A DNA stretch of 64,000 nt, taken from Diphasiastrum complanatum (Eukaryota > Streptophyta > Lycopodiopsida > Lycopodiales > Lycopodiaceae). Every line of letters starts with the position of its first letter. The stretch's first letter is position 1. The stretch spans positions 56,687,078 through 56,751,077 of the forward strand of contig CM055103.1 of the NCBI GenBank assembly GCA_029204225.1, written 5' to 3'. A program made the translations under genes and the position numbers. Shown here in pieces: positions 20,508-31,234 of this stretch. The notes below the pieces were generated by a model, which searched no databases, was not told the origin of the DNA, and saw only the letters and a program-made list of their open reading frames with translations.

Positions 20508-22228
20508 AAGCAGCAGCACAAGGCTCACGCAGGGATGTGTCTCGGCTGCTTGAGTCAGGGTTTATTCCGACTCAGGAGTTGAATTATGCTATATTTCAGG
20601 CAGCGAAGAGAGGGCATAAGTATATCTTGCAGGAGTTAATGGAGGCCGGAGGGACAGATTTGGATGCGGCGATGGAAGCTGCGGGCTGGAGCGGGCATAC
20701 GCACATAGTGGATGAATTGATGGTGTCAGGAAGGAGTGTGAACATTGGTAGGGCATTTCTTGGGGCAATGCTTGCCTGCAGAAGGGAAATGATTGACCAT
20801 TTGATCAAGGTGGCTGATGCTGAGGGGCTGGAAAGTGGGTTGAGAGTAGGGGCAAGTCTGATCTGGAGTCGCACGGCCGATGAGGTAGGGTTTCTGAGCG
20901 ATGTGCTCGAAGATCTGGTGAAAGCTGGAGCGAAGAATTTTGCAGATGCTCTGCTCTCATCCTGCAATGGAACAGCTATTTTGCATCTGAATGGAAGGAG
21001 GATTCTTCATAAGAGCAAAATTTTTGATAGATTGGTGCTAGAAGCTAGCAATCTTACAAGGGATTTCTACAATTCTCTGTTGCTGCAAACATGTGTTTGT
21101 TTTCTGTACAGAATGACAATACTGGAGGCTGGGGACGCAGCTCTGTTGGATCATTGCGACGTTAGTGTATTTGTGTGTGAGTCAGTGCCCTTCTTACCCA
21201 AAGTGAAAAGGATGCAACACATATTGGAATCTGCCACAGCCACTCAAGATATGTTGGACATCTTTTCCATCTTGTTTCGGAACGGCGAGAGTTTGATCAG
21301 CGAACGGCTTTTCCAATTCACTGATGGGAATGTTGAGAAGGCAAGAACTTTGCTTCAGGTCAAAGGTAGCAATTGCCAAGTTGGTCAAAAAAGAGGAAGA
21401 TTCTCATCTCTTGAGAGTAGGGCAGAGTGGCCTTTGAAAATGATGAAGTTTCTCCTGACTCAGTGTGGTGTCACATCTGAATTGGCGATCGAGCAGGCTG
21501 TTGCATCATCAACCCATTTGGGAGTCATGCTTCCAGTGCTTGAGCTTCTTGTGGAATGCAATTGTTTATCTATCACAGATCCCTATGTTGTCCTTGCTTT
21601 TGCCACAGCTTTTAGACAAACTGCAGCTGTGAAGTATCTTTTGGACATTATCCCCAAGCCGGTGAATATCCGGCCCATGATGGAGGCCTTCAAAACAGCG
21701 GCCTCAGAGAACATCGGTCCAGAGGGAGTGCTGTATCTCCTCCATCTCAATTTTCTTGATGATCCTAAAGCAACGTTACGAGCGGCGACCATGGTTGCAG
21801 AGCTGGAGCACACAACACCAGAGCTGAGGGATCGGCTGAGAGAAGAGTGGTCCCAGGAGGCATACAATGTAGGAGCTGAGGAGGGCAGTAGGCATTACCT
21901 TAACATAATGCGCATCATCAAGAGAGGCCAGTCAAGATTATGTGTGAGAGAGCTTCCTTTGCAGCTTCAGGTTGCAATTGGCTATTTACCTTTGTATAAG
22001 GACTGCTATAGGACTCCTGGAAGTCTTCTATCTCAGAGGCAACGGGGAGAGCTTGTTGAGGCCGTACGCCACCTATATCGAGGAAGCAGTACAGTTACTG
22101 AGGTGGATGTCCATAAGGCAGATAAAACAAAGTTGTTGGCTTTGCTTGGAGCATTTTTGCCAGAGTGGAGCCAATCGTTTACGGATGTCGACTCCAGGAA
22201 AGATGAGATAACTATAGCTCATAGCTAA
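20378..22228 (+). CDS. Ankyrin-repeat protein, SKIP35-like
   Basis: An intronless 616-codon frame, about the length of plant SKIP35-type proteins, with an in-frame TAG just before the chosen ATG. The N-terminal third has ankyrin-like helical repeats: VVEAAAQGSRRDVSRLLESG (41-60), YAIFQAAKRGHKYILQELME (70-89), then AAGWSGHTHIVDELM and FLGAMLACRREMIDHLI. The rest is alpha-helical and conserved in the family as I know it, including SELAIEQAVASSTHLGVMLP and LPLQLQVAIGYLPLYKDCY near the end. The family was named for binding an SKP1 (SCF ubiquitin-ligase) adaptor; its substrate is not evident here. No frameshift or stop, in contrast to its surroundings, so it is a live host gene. Family identity is from recognition, not a search. 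Confidence 0.85.
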   Translation: MASRRDHMEGIHAAGTHLSKCRLKFAAAQAAYGTFMGQQSAVVEAAAQGSRRDVSRLLESGFIPTQELNYAIFQAAKRGHKYILQELMEAGGTDLDAAMEAAGWSGHTHIVDELMVSGRSVNIGRAFLGAMLACRREMIDHLIKVADAEGLESGLRVGASLIWSRTADEVGFLSDVLEDLVKAGAKNFADALLSSCNGTAILHLNGRRILHKSKIFDRLVLEASNLTRDFYNSLLLQTCVCFLYRMTILEAGDAALLDHCDVSVFVCESVPFLPKVKRMQHILESATATQDMLDIFSILFRNGESLISERLFQFTDGNVEKARTLLQVKGSNCQVGQKRGRFSSLESRAEWPLKMMKFLLTQCGVTSELAIEQAVASSTHLGVMLPVLELLVECNCLSITDPYVVLAFATAFRQTAAVKYLLDIIPKPVNIRPMMEAFKTAASENIGPEGVLYLLHLNFLDDPKATLRAATMVAELEHTTPELRDRLREEWSQEAYNVGAEEGSRHYLNIMRIIKRGQSRLCVRELPLQLQVAIGYLPLYKDCYRTPGSLLSQRQRGELVEAVRHLYRGSSTVTEVDVHKADKTKLLALLGAFLPEWSQSFTDVDSRKDEITIAHS

Positions 22229-23569
22229 CTTCTGGAGTCAGGTGGGGTAAGTTGTTGTGCAAATCCTTTCCAATCAATGTATATTTCATTGGAGATAGAT
22301 GCTACTACCCCACCAAATTATCCTATGATTTCAAGGATGGAACATATTCTGAAAATCAATGTGTAAAGTGTTCATGCCAAGCACCTGGACACTGGTTTTT
22401 TTGGCCTTTGAATAATTATTCAAAGCAATGCCCTAATGATTCTTAAGTCAACTTTTCCCAGCGTGAGGACATGTTGATCTGCATAATTTGATTCTTTAAT
22501 ACTTGAATACTAGCTGTCAAAAAGGAACTGGTCGTAATGACACAGCTAGAAGCTTTGAAAGCTGTGTTGGAAGCTACAGTCAGACTGACTTTTTTGTTGC
22601 AGCTCTAGCACCGTCTTTTGAGCCTAAATTGGGGTATTATCTTGTTGTACTTAAATTATGCTAACATCATTGAGTATTTGATGGATCAAGGATCTGCTTT
22701 ATCGGTCTCGAATTTGTCCCATAGTTTGACAAATATTATTAGTATGAGAAATTACCTTCCACTGAATGCTTTTAATGCTGCACGTGAGCGATTGTCAAGT
22801 GATGATTTATTTTTTATTCTCTATTGCTATTTACAATTTGGAGGCATCCTCTGAAGCAAGGAGGATAACATTTGAGATTATGCGATGTTTTGACTGATTA
22901 AGTATAAAAAAATTATATTGTTGCAGTGCCCCTGTTTGTTGATCTTCGTTGAAGGACATACTTGTCTCAATGAAAAGAGATGTGCAACTGCTTTTTGTAG
23001 ATTTACCTTTATACTTCATTTTCCACTTTTTTGTGTGTTAATATTCTTGCTAAGCATAGGTGATTTCAAATTAGAGAAGAAGTTTGTGTTGGTGGAACTA
23101 GTCGGTGCTTTTCCAAAAATCAAAATCTTGACATCCTGTGTACGAACCTGCATATTCATGGGTTTACACCTCACAAGATTTATAAAGGGATCATAATTCA
23201 GTCTTGCAAACATGATGTACTATTCAGGAGTGGTCATTCCTATTGCAGCATGAAAACATGTCTACAAAGGTAAGGCTTTGGCTCTGGTACTAGAGACTGA
23301 ACTAAGATGAGGCATTCGATTCTGAATTACAGTGTATATGAAGTTCTGCCAGCAGTTGTTTTTTCGTGAGGGAGAATATATGCTACTGAGAAGCAAGTCC
23401 ATCATTTCTTTGTTGTTGTGCAGCGAGTGTGTTGACTAGTCAAAGCAAAGAGTGCATCGATGAGACTGTAAACAGAGTCTGTAAAAAGCTATACGAGAGT
23501 AAGTCCCCCCAATCTACTGCAGGAGTCCAGCTAGCTATCTTAAAGTGATCAAATATAGGCATCTTGTAT
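22229..23569. other. 3' flank of the SKIP35-like gene; no further gene
   Basis: The first few hundred bases are probably 3' untranslated sequence. Beyond that there are only short frames. Around 23340-23440 lies a diverged copy of the block seen at 2160-2240 (GAGAATATATGCTACTGAG), a likely old LTR scrap. Confidence 0.35.
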
Positions 23570-24015
23570 CTGAACTAGCACATCCACAATGACCGTTAAT
23601 CAACTGAGCTGCCATAATCAAACTTGCATTGCAGTATGTCAATTCTGTTTTCCTTCAACACAAAACCCTGTAGTTGCGTCATGTAGAATTTTTCATCCAA
23701 GTCACCATTTAGAAGTGCTATTTTCACATCCATTTGATGGACCATTAACTTCTACAAGAGATATTGCCAGGACAACCCCATTTGAGGCCGTTTTACCACA
23801 AGTGCGAAGGTCTCTGTAAAATCATTACCCAGCTTCTTAGTGTAATCCTTGGCTCTTAGCCTATCCTTGCACTTCTCAAAGTTTTTATGTAAATCATATC
23901 CCAATCTTAAAAGCCTTTCACAACTCATAAGTATTTTATTTGTAGATAGTTCTATAAAGGCCCATGCTGTATTCCTAGTAACGTACTGTATGTATTTTTC
24001 CATGTCCTTTTTCAC
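23570..24015 (-). pseudogene. Copia reverse transcriptase fragment
   Basis: The minus strand reads NTAWAFIELSTNKILMSC, then RLRAKDYTKKLGNDFTETFA, LVVKRPQM, a stop, and MVHQMDVKIALLNGDLDEKF, YMTQLQGFVL. These are the first RT blocks of Copia elements (NTWELV, RLVAKGYTQ, ETFAPVVK, QLDVKTAFLNG-LEE-VYM-QP) in order. It ends near 23570 before the YVDD box. No integrase, RNaseH or LTR was found beside it. Confidence 0.8.
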
Positions 24016-27000
24016 TTATTTGCATATGGTTCTTCCATTGCCTACGTGAGGTCACTTGGATCATTCATATAGGAAATGAAAGTCATTTCTAAAATCCCTT
24101 GAAGGAGATGTCTTCACCTCGTGAATATTGTTAGGTTTTTTGTTCTGTTGCATGTCCTCATTTGTGCAGTATATTGGAGTCAAATTATTGACCTCAAGGG
24201 TAAGGAAGAAAGTCCTAGCCGGCTCACCTTTTATTGGAGAACAACTCATAGGTATCTTCTGCTCAGGTTATGTCTACATGTCTATCACATTTCTATTGTG
24301 TGTGTATTAGTTTTTCATCCATTTTCTCAAGTTCTATTTCTTTGGACTGATCGAGTCATTTGTTTGTCTTAGTTGTGACTTCGTCAAACCGTGATCTTTG
24401 AATTTGATCATTGATTTTGATTTGGGATGAAAGAGTCTTTTTATTGCTTCTCCTCATTGCAGATTTCAAAAAAAGTGCATAATTTGCTTTTGGCCTTAAT
24501 TTCTTCCCTCCATTTGTTTGGAACATAGACATGACCAATGCAAACAAGCTCTTAAATGAGTTGTTGATGGCCACCTTTTATCCAAATTTTCTGTTGTGCA
24601 AATGGACACCTTTTATCCAAATTTTTTGTTGTGCAATTCTATTCAACATTCTAACCTTTGGTACACGAAGTCCTTTTACTCTTATTTTGGAGAGCTTTCA
24701 GAAGTATAGGACATACAGTATGGTCCATTTCTTACCATCTTCTAAAAAAATTGGTACATTACCAATTTCCCATTGCTAACAAGAACTCAATAGTATTCAA
24801 TTCAATCAGTCTTTGCTCTTTTAAGCAAGGTTATCTATGATTTGTCATCTAATGAGTGTTATATGTTGTGTAGCTTTTTGTGATTATATCTAGTCTAGCA
24901 TGGATCGAGACTAATCTTAACTATGCTTAATCACCTATATACCTATCCATGAATGTATTTATACAAGTAAGCATGTATGTGTCCTTTTATCCGACCATCT
25001 ATCTATCTATATACACATCCATCCATCAATATTTATTGATCTGTATAATTAGTTTGTAACTATAAATCCAATCATCTATTCATCGAGTGTGAAGTTCTAG
25101 TGAGCTTGGTTGAGCGAGTTTTTATTTATTTTTGAATGTGAGCTAGCTTGTGGGTGATGTTTTTTTCAAGTTTTTCAATGTAGCAACGCATTAAAATACA
25201 CAAAAAAGCACTTCCTTGTGACATTTCTTTTTTAAGTTCTAATGGTCCCCCCCCCCTCCCCCGCAAATTTAGAACATGTTTCAATAACTATTTTTAAATT
25301 CTAAGTATGTCATTTGATAAAAATTATTGTTAATGTTCAATTTTTGTTTTTACTATGTCAAATAAATGAAAATATGTTTGTTAGGAAAAACAAGACCATC
25401 CATATTTCTATGAAAAACAACAATATCATATAGTAATGTTATGATGTCATGGAGTTATTTAAATTAACCTAGATATATATCCTTTTACTCCATGGCCTAA
25501 CTCAACTATATGCAACGCTATGTATGAGAAAGCATGTGCAATTTTTTTTTTTCTCAAATTGAGATTGGTGAATACACATTGTGATTCATGTCTAGCCCAA
25601 GCACTCATAAGAGTATGTAGTACATGTGTTTGTATGCAAGGTAAGATTTTTCGATTATTTGTAGTCACTGGAAAACTAATATGCTCAAGTTTTGGGCTTC
25701 AACTTCTTGGGCTAAATTCTTTATTTTTATCATGAAAATCTCTTATTCAAACTTTCTGATTACGGTGATTGATAAAATTTTAGCATATAGACTGAAAGCG
25801 AAATATGTTCTCTTTAGGGCCAAACATGATATCCATGTATGTACGCATGTCCTTCTCTGGCTACTCTCAGGAACATCCTCTTTGTCATCAGTTGGAATCA
25901 TGTTTTTCAAAATATTTGATTCCTGGTGCACAAGGAAAATAGACTCAACTCTTTGTAATATCTCTTGCTTCTCGAGTTCCAAGCTACTGCCCTTTTGTAC
26001 ATGCCACATCGAAGGTATTTCTAGACTCTCACACTTGATGTGCATGGTGTTCACATATGGTCCACATTGTCATTACAAAACCACATGAATTATTTTAAAT
26101 TTCTACTTGTCTTCCTGCGCATTCCCAAAAAAAAAAGGGCAAGAAGTCCCTTTGAGTTGTTCTTGATCTATTTTGTACACTTGCCCAATCCAAATCCAAG
26201 CCATTCCATATAAGTGACCATGTTATCTGGCTTGGTTCAGCGAATTAAACAAATGGTGTGTTGAACATAAGTCTTCTTGACAACATTGAATGTTCTTTTT
26301 ACAGCAAGAATTGTTAGATTCATTTTCTTTCAACTCGTGATTAATCGCCTTGAGGTTCAAGATTATTGTACGTAGGTGTGTCTTCCATAGTGTCTGACAT
26401 GATGTTGCTCATCGTCAAAGGATGTGGTGTGGCATTGGTTTCTACAAGTGGCGCTATTGATAAGTGCCTCCAAGCTAGGGTCATCTCCAATATCTCTCTT
26501 GTATAAAAGCATTATAGATTAATGCGTGTTTTGTTTCCCTCGCCTACCAACCAGTTTGCATGCTTTGCCTTGGCCATATTGGTTTGGGATGTATTGGCCA
26601 CTTCTCTAATGTTGGTGATCTATAAAAGCATTTACATAGCACGATATAAAAATTGTGACCATTATAATATTGGGTTCTAAAAGACTCCAACTAGCGAATG
26701 TCTTCAATTTGTGTAGCACACTTCCACCAGCTTAGCCAATAATCCATTGTTGGCAAATTGGCATCTGCCACCTTTCCATTGGCTCACTAGGCTCTCATAA
26801 ACTTAGATTGTGAGAAAACTTCATCTAACATCAATGCATTCATTCACTTGCGACACATATTTTTTTCATCTTTATATCTTTTGAATACATATTGAGTGAT
26901 GATATTGTCAAGGATTATAGAACTCACTCTCCATACTTCATGTAAATAAAACTAACTTGTTCATTTCTATTATTGGAATAGAGAGAGTATTCTTTTCATT

Positions 27001-27356
27001 CCCGTTTTCATAGCTTGTATTTTGGAGGATAGTAGGAGAGGAAGAGACTAATGCATCTTGAGCTAATATTGTGTTATGGGTATGGTGTTAAAGGTGGAGG
27101 TGGAGGTGGTCGAACAAGTAGAAGGAAAAAATGAAAGCTGGTAGGATAAAAATGGTTCAAAAAAAATGAAGGTGAGTGGGATAATTGAGTGTAGGTGGAG
27201 GAATCCATGGCAGGTGTACGGAGAGAACCAGTTGTGGAACCTTGAATCGGCATGCCAAGTCCAACACCTCATTGGTTGATAGATCAGCTCTGCTTAGGTT
27301 CTCCAACATCGTCATTGTCGTCGTCTTTTTCTAGCACTGATATGCTTGCATTAAAT
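24016..27356. other. No gene recognised
   Basis: 3.3 kb of AT-rich sequence. The longest open stretches (for example 26054 to 25743, minus) have no motif I know. A C-rich run sits at 25247-25262. Near 26890-26680 the minus strand reads a short peptide with YWLSWWK that might be a worn gag, but I cannot support it. Confidence 0.3.
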
Positions 27357-27890
27357 CTATAGGACGTATTCCAAATGAGGTCCATCTGTTTTTAGACTGG
27401 AGGAGTTCCTCTTGGACCTTGTTGACGGTCTCTTATTGTTTTCCTCTTCTGAATTCTGATAGTTCCTCTTTAGGGCTTCGTGTTTCTGAATTAGGGATAC
27501 ATACTTCTCCATTTTTATTGCTGCCCCTGAAGGTGGAACGAGTAATTTTATATCTTTGGGCCTGATAGGTTGCTTGACTGTCGTCATCGCATCAATTAAT
27601 CTCTTATTTTCCTAGGTCAAGAGATCTAACCGTTGCTCAAACTGGTCTTGAAACTCTTGAAAGGCATCTAGCTGATGTGAAAATTGAGTCTGCTCTTCCA
27701 ATCTCTTGGCCCTTTCTTTCTGCAACTCATCCATGGTTGTCCACAACTCCGCGTCTCTTTGCTGCAGATCCTGCTTTGCCATCTTGAGCTCTTCTCCTTG
27801 TTGGATCAGCTAGTTCACCATCCAATGAAGGTGGTATGAGGTCTTAGCATGCCATTTCAAGGGCTCCTTGGCTTTCTCAAGTAAACTGCC
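27357..27890 (-). pseudogene. Coiled-coil ORF with two stops, family unknown
   Basis: The minus strand reads EPLKWHAKTSYHLHWMVN, a stop, then LKMAKQDLQQRDAELW, MDELQKERAKRLEEQTQ, SHQLDAFQEFQDQFEQRLDL, another stop, and ENKRLIDAMTTVKQPIR, ending with a basic Ser-rich tail. The heptad-like Leu/Gln/Glu spacing indicates a coiled coil of about 90 residues. It sits next to a Copia protease on the same strand but is not part of a known Copia polyprotein. A transposon accessory protein or a captured host fragment are both possible. Confidence 0.4.
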
Positions 27891-27991
27891 CTAGGCTGGA
27901 AGGGTGGGGAACTCGGTAGGTAGATGATGGTAGGTCGAAAAACAAAATTGTGAGATGGTGGAGTGAATAGGTAATGGAACGGTTAAGGCCA

Positions 27992-28236
27992 TTATCCAAC
28001 ACTAAGAAAATTCTTGGTTAACTTAGGAACATAAAGAACATTCTCAAGATTCATCATTTTGGATGATCCAACATACAATGGAATGGCTCCTATTATACTT
28101 ATCTTACATTTTTGACTACTTGCAGTATAGATTGATCTATGTAAATCATTGTAAGAAGGTAAAGTGGAGAAAATGTCCTTTTGATATGTCATGTGGGAAC
28201 TAGCCCCACTATCAATCCACCAAGAATCATTGGTGT
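27992..28236 (-). pseudogene. Copia protease fragment
   Basis: The minus strand reads WWIDSGASSHMTYQKDIF with the catalytic D-S-G intact, then NLENVLYVPKLTKNFLSVG, the standard end of the domain. It is broken off there, and no integrase follows. It lies head to head with the plus-strand Copia D gag that starts 219 bases away. Confidence 0.8.
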
Positions 28237-28454
28237 TGCTCTTGTGATTTCACCATTCCACTGGGCACGTAGTTGGGAGTTGACGACTGAGTGCATTTCA
28301 GAAGGCGACGTCGATTTGGCTTTCAAATTGGTGGGAAAGCGACGAGTGGCCTGGTAAGGAAAAAAGTGCAGGTCATTATTTTCAACTTCTGACATCATTG
28401 TTGGCCTCGGCACACTGCTTTTAGCCTACGGCGAAAGTTTCAAGCAGTTTTGCG

Positions 28455-29330
28455 ATGGCAAACATGGGAGAGTCCATTTTGAGTGAAAGTAGCAAATTTG
28501 AAGGGATTTCCAACTATGCGGTGTGGAAATTCAAAATGAAAAACATACTGATGGAGAAAGATGTGTGGAAAGTCATCACAGGTGATGAGAGAAGGCTGCC
28601 AAATGAAGCGGATATCAAAGTGTTCGATAAAAAGATGAGGAAAGCTTTGACCTTCATTAACTTGTCAGTGAAGGACCACATCATTACCCACATTTGTGAT
28701 GCTATTACACCTAGACAGGCATGGGATGTGCTAAAGGAGCATTCAAGACATCAAATCTGTCAAGAATCATGTTTCTGAAGTCAAAGCTGAATAGTGCCCG
28801 CATGGAGCAAGAAGAGCACATTCAGACGTACATGACCAGAATCAAGACAATGAGGGATGAACTGCATTCTATTGGTGAGCGCATACGTGACGTGGAGTTG
28901 GTGCACAATGCATTGTGCGGCATTGCAGAACCCTATCAGATGTTTGTGAGTGGAATAGCATAAAGAGAAAGATTGCCAACCTTTGACGAGCTCACAGGAA
29001 TCTTGATGCAGGAAGAGCAACGGCGAGAAATGGTGAAAGCTAGACGTCAAAATACTGACGATCAAGCACTTGCGACATGCCAAAAACAAGGCAAGGGCAA
29101 GGGCAAGAAGAAGTCTAAGCACAATTTGCCAAGTCTCAGGAGGATGAGGGATCTTCCAGTAAGACCAAAAAGAAAGGCAAGTGCTTCCATTGTGATAAAA
29201 AGGGCCATTGGAAGAGTGAATGTCGCAAATTCCTGGCGGAACAAGGCAAGGGAAAACCAAAACAAGCAAGAAACCTTGTCGATGAGGGTGAGATTGAAGA
29301 CTCTAGCATCTTCATATCTAATTGTCATCT
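28455..29330 (+). pseudogene. Copia D gag
   Basis: Starts MANMGESILSESSKFEGISN with YAVWKFKMKNILME, then AWDVLKEH and, after a one-base shift, LKSKLNSARMEQEEHIQTYM, followed by the helical UBN2 remainder. The zinc knuckle near 29180 reads CFHCDKKGHWKSEC (C-x2-C-x4-H-x4-C, all four ligands present), in a different frame from the longest open stretch. Two or three frameshifts break it. Confidence 0.85.
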
Positions 29331-31000
29331 AATCAAGATGATCAAGCATGGTATATTGACTCGGGAGCCACAAGACACATGACAGGTAACAAGAATTGGT
29401 TCAGTAGCTTGAAAGTGTTGGATGATGGAACATTCGTTTCACAAGCAAATGGTGAGGTGCGCAAGATCAAGGGGATAGGCACTGTTTCAATCCAACTACC
29501 TGATGGCAACAGCAGGATGATCAGGGAGGTACTTTATGTACTAGGTTTGAGAAAAAATCTACTTTCTGTTGGAGTCATTACTGATCAAAAGTTGAAAGTA
29601 GAATTCACCCATGATCGTTGCTTTGTGAAAAATGTGAACCAAAAGTTCAAAGTTATTGCGGATGGAGTAAGGGAGCCCAATACAGAATTGTATAGGTTGA
29701 ATGCTACAATTAAGGGGCAACATGGACTTGTATCGTCCATTCCATTGCAAACTAAGTTGTGGCATAAGAGGCTTGGTCACTTGAACTTGGGAAGCCTCAG
29801 TTTGATGAGAAGATTGGAGATGGTAACAGGATTGCCTACCATAGAAGATCACTTAAAATCGATTTGTGAATCTTGTGTATATGGGAAGCAGCATCAAGAG
29901 AAGTTCAATAAAGGTGGTGTTGCAAGAGCAAAGAACATCTTGGATTTAATCCACACAGATTTATGCGGGCCTATGAGGACCATGTCCTTGGGTAAAGCCT
30001 TCTACTTCATGACCTTTATTGATGATATGTCACGTAAGACATGGATCTATTTCTTGAAGAAGAAATCAGATGCATTTGACAACTTCACGAGCTTCAAAGC
30101 ATTGGTCGAAAATTAGACAGGTAGGAAGATCAAAGTTCTAAGATCAGATAGTGGAGGTGAGTACAAGTCTAATGACTTCAATGATCCTAGTGACCAATGT
30201 GGGATTAAATTACAATTTACGCAAGTCATACTCCTGCTCTCAATGGTGTAGCTGAGCGCAAGAATCGTACGATTGTGGAAAGTGCTAGATCTATGCTAGC
30301 TGAGATGAAACTCCCAAAAGATTTTTGGTCAGAAGCATGCAGTACGGCAGTCTATCTTCAAAATAGAAGTCCTACCATTGTCGTACCAAAGATAACACCT
30401 GAGGAAGCATTCACGAAGAAGAAGCCAAAGGTGAACCACTTGCGAATCTTTGGATGTAAGGCCTTTGTACACGTTCTTAAGGAAGAGAGACGTAAACTTG
30501 ATGTAAAAGCTATCAAGTGCATATTCCTAGGATATGATGATCGTGTGAAGGGCTATAGATGTTTTGATCCAGCGGAAAACAAAATCCATGTAAGTCGTGA
30601 TGTTATCTTTGATGAATCCAAGATGTATGAAGACGAGGATGCTGAGAAGATAGATACATCCAATGGGAAAGATGGTATAGTGAGGATACCACCTGATGAT
30701 GATCCATTCATTGACCTTCCAAGTGATGAAAAAGAGGATACATCTCAAGATACTACTACTCAACCTCAAGAGACAGGTTGGAAAGGTAGGGACAAACCTT
30801 TTGGTGCAAGAAGGATTGAAGTTGCAGGTGACAAACGCAAGGAGAAGGATGTACCGTGGGGTACATTTTCACCAGGAAGCCGATCACCTGACAGGAAGCT
30901 CCCTAAGTGGTTTGAGAGATTGTTGGAGAGCCGTGACATAGATGACTTTCCAGGATCATCTAGCCACATTTTGGTTGGCCTTTGCATCAAATGGATGTGA
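29322..31000 (+). pseudogene. Copia D protease-integrase
   Basis: Protease WYIDSGATRHMTG near 29350 and VLYVLGLRKNLLSVG. The pre-integrase zinc site has HKRLGHLNLGS and CESCVYGK. Integrase core: DLIHTDLCGPM (Asp 1), a TAG at 30114, then LRSDSGGEY (Asp 2, about 30138-30165), a frameshift, and NGVAERKNRTIVESA (Glu). Then VNHLRIFGCKAFVHV and CIFLGYDDRVKGYRCFDP. After SRDVIFDES comes the acidic linker to RT. Catalytic residues are kept, but the stop and shift inactivate it. Confidence 0.88.
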
Positions 31001-31130
31001 AATCTGCTTTTCTAAATGGTGAGTTAGAAGAAGAGGTGTTCATGGATCAACCTGAAGGCTTTGTAACGAAGGGACAGGAAAGTAAAGTATGTCGCTTGAA
31101 GAAAGCGCTTTATGGTCTTAAACAGGCCTG
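30970..31130 (+). pseudogene. Copia D RT, first part only
   Basis: Reads [20 protein letters not shown], then [22 protein letters not shown] and a stop. The 90 or so residues that normally precede QMDVK are also missing, since this joins directly to the linker after integrase. RT is therefore deleted on both sides. The 100 bases after it (31131-31235) belong to neither Copia RT nor the LINE frame. Confidence 0.8.
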
Positions 31131-31234
31131 AGTGAACAATTATATGTACAGTGTAATTTCATTTTGAGAAATACAGTTGCTATGTGAGCTTGCTGTGGAG
31201 AGTGTTTTCTGTCTGTGTTATTGTGTAGCATGAT

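Larger units (their letters stand above)
28455..31130 (+). mobile_element. Copia retrotransposon D, internal region only, truncated in RT
   Basis: Gag, zinc knuckle, protease, integrase and the first third of RT are present in Copia order. No LTR or primer site is seen just before gag, and RT stops abruptly at YGLKQA. The element has lost both ends. It has few frame breaks, so it is younger than Copia A. Confidence 0.9.

Noticed and set aside
20596-20967. Minus-strand frame inside the SKIP35-like gene
   Set aside because: Antisense shadow of a conserved coding region.
25743-26054. 103-codon minus-strand frame as a gene
   Set aside because: No motif, overlaps a plus-strand frame of similar length, and nothing continues it.
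28781-29269. 162-codon minus-strand frame
   Set aside because: Antisense of Copia D gag; the sense strand has the zinc knuckle and UBN2 blocks.
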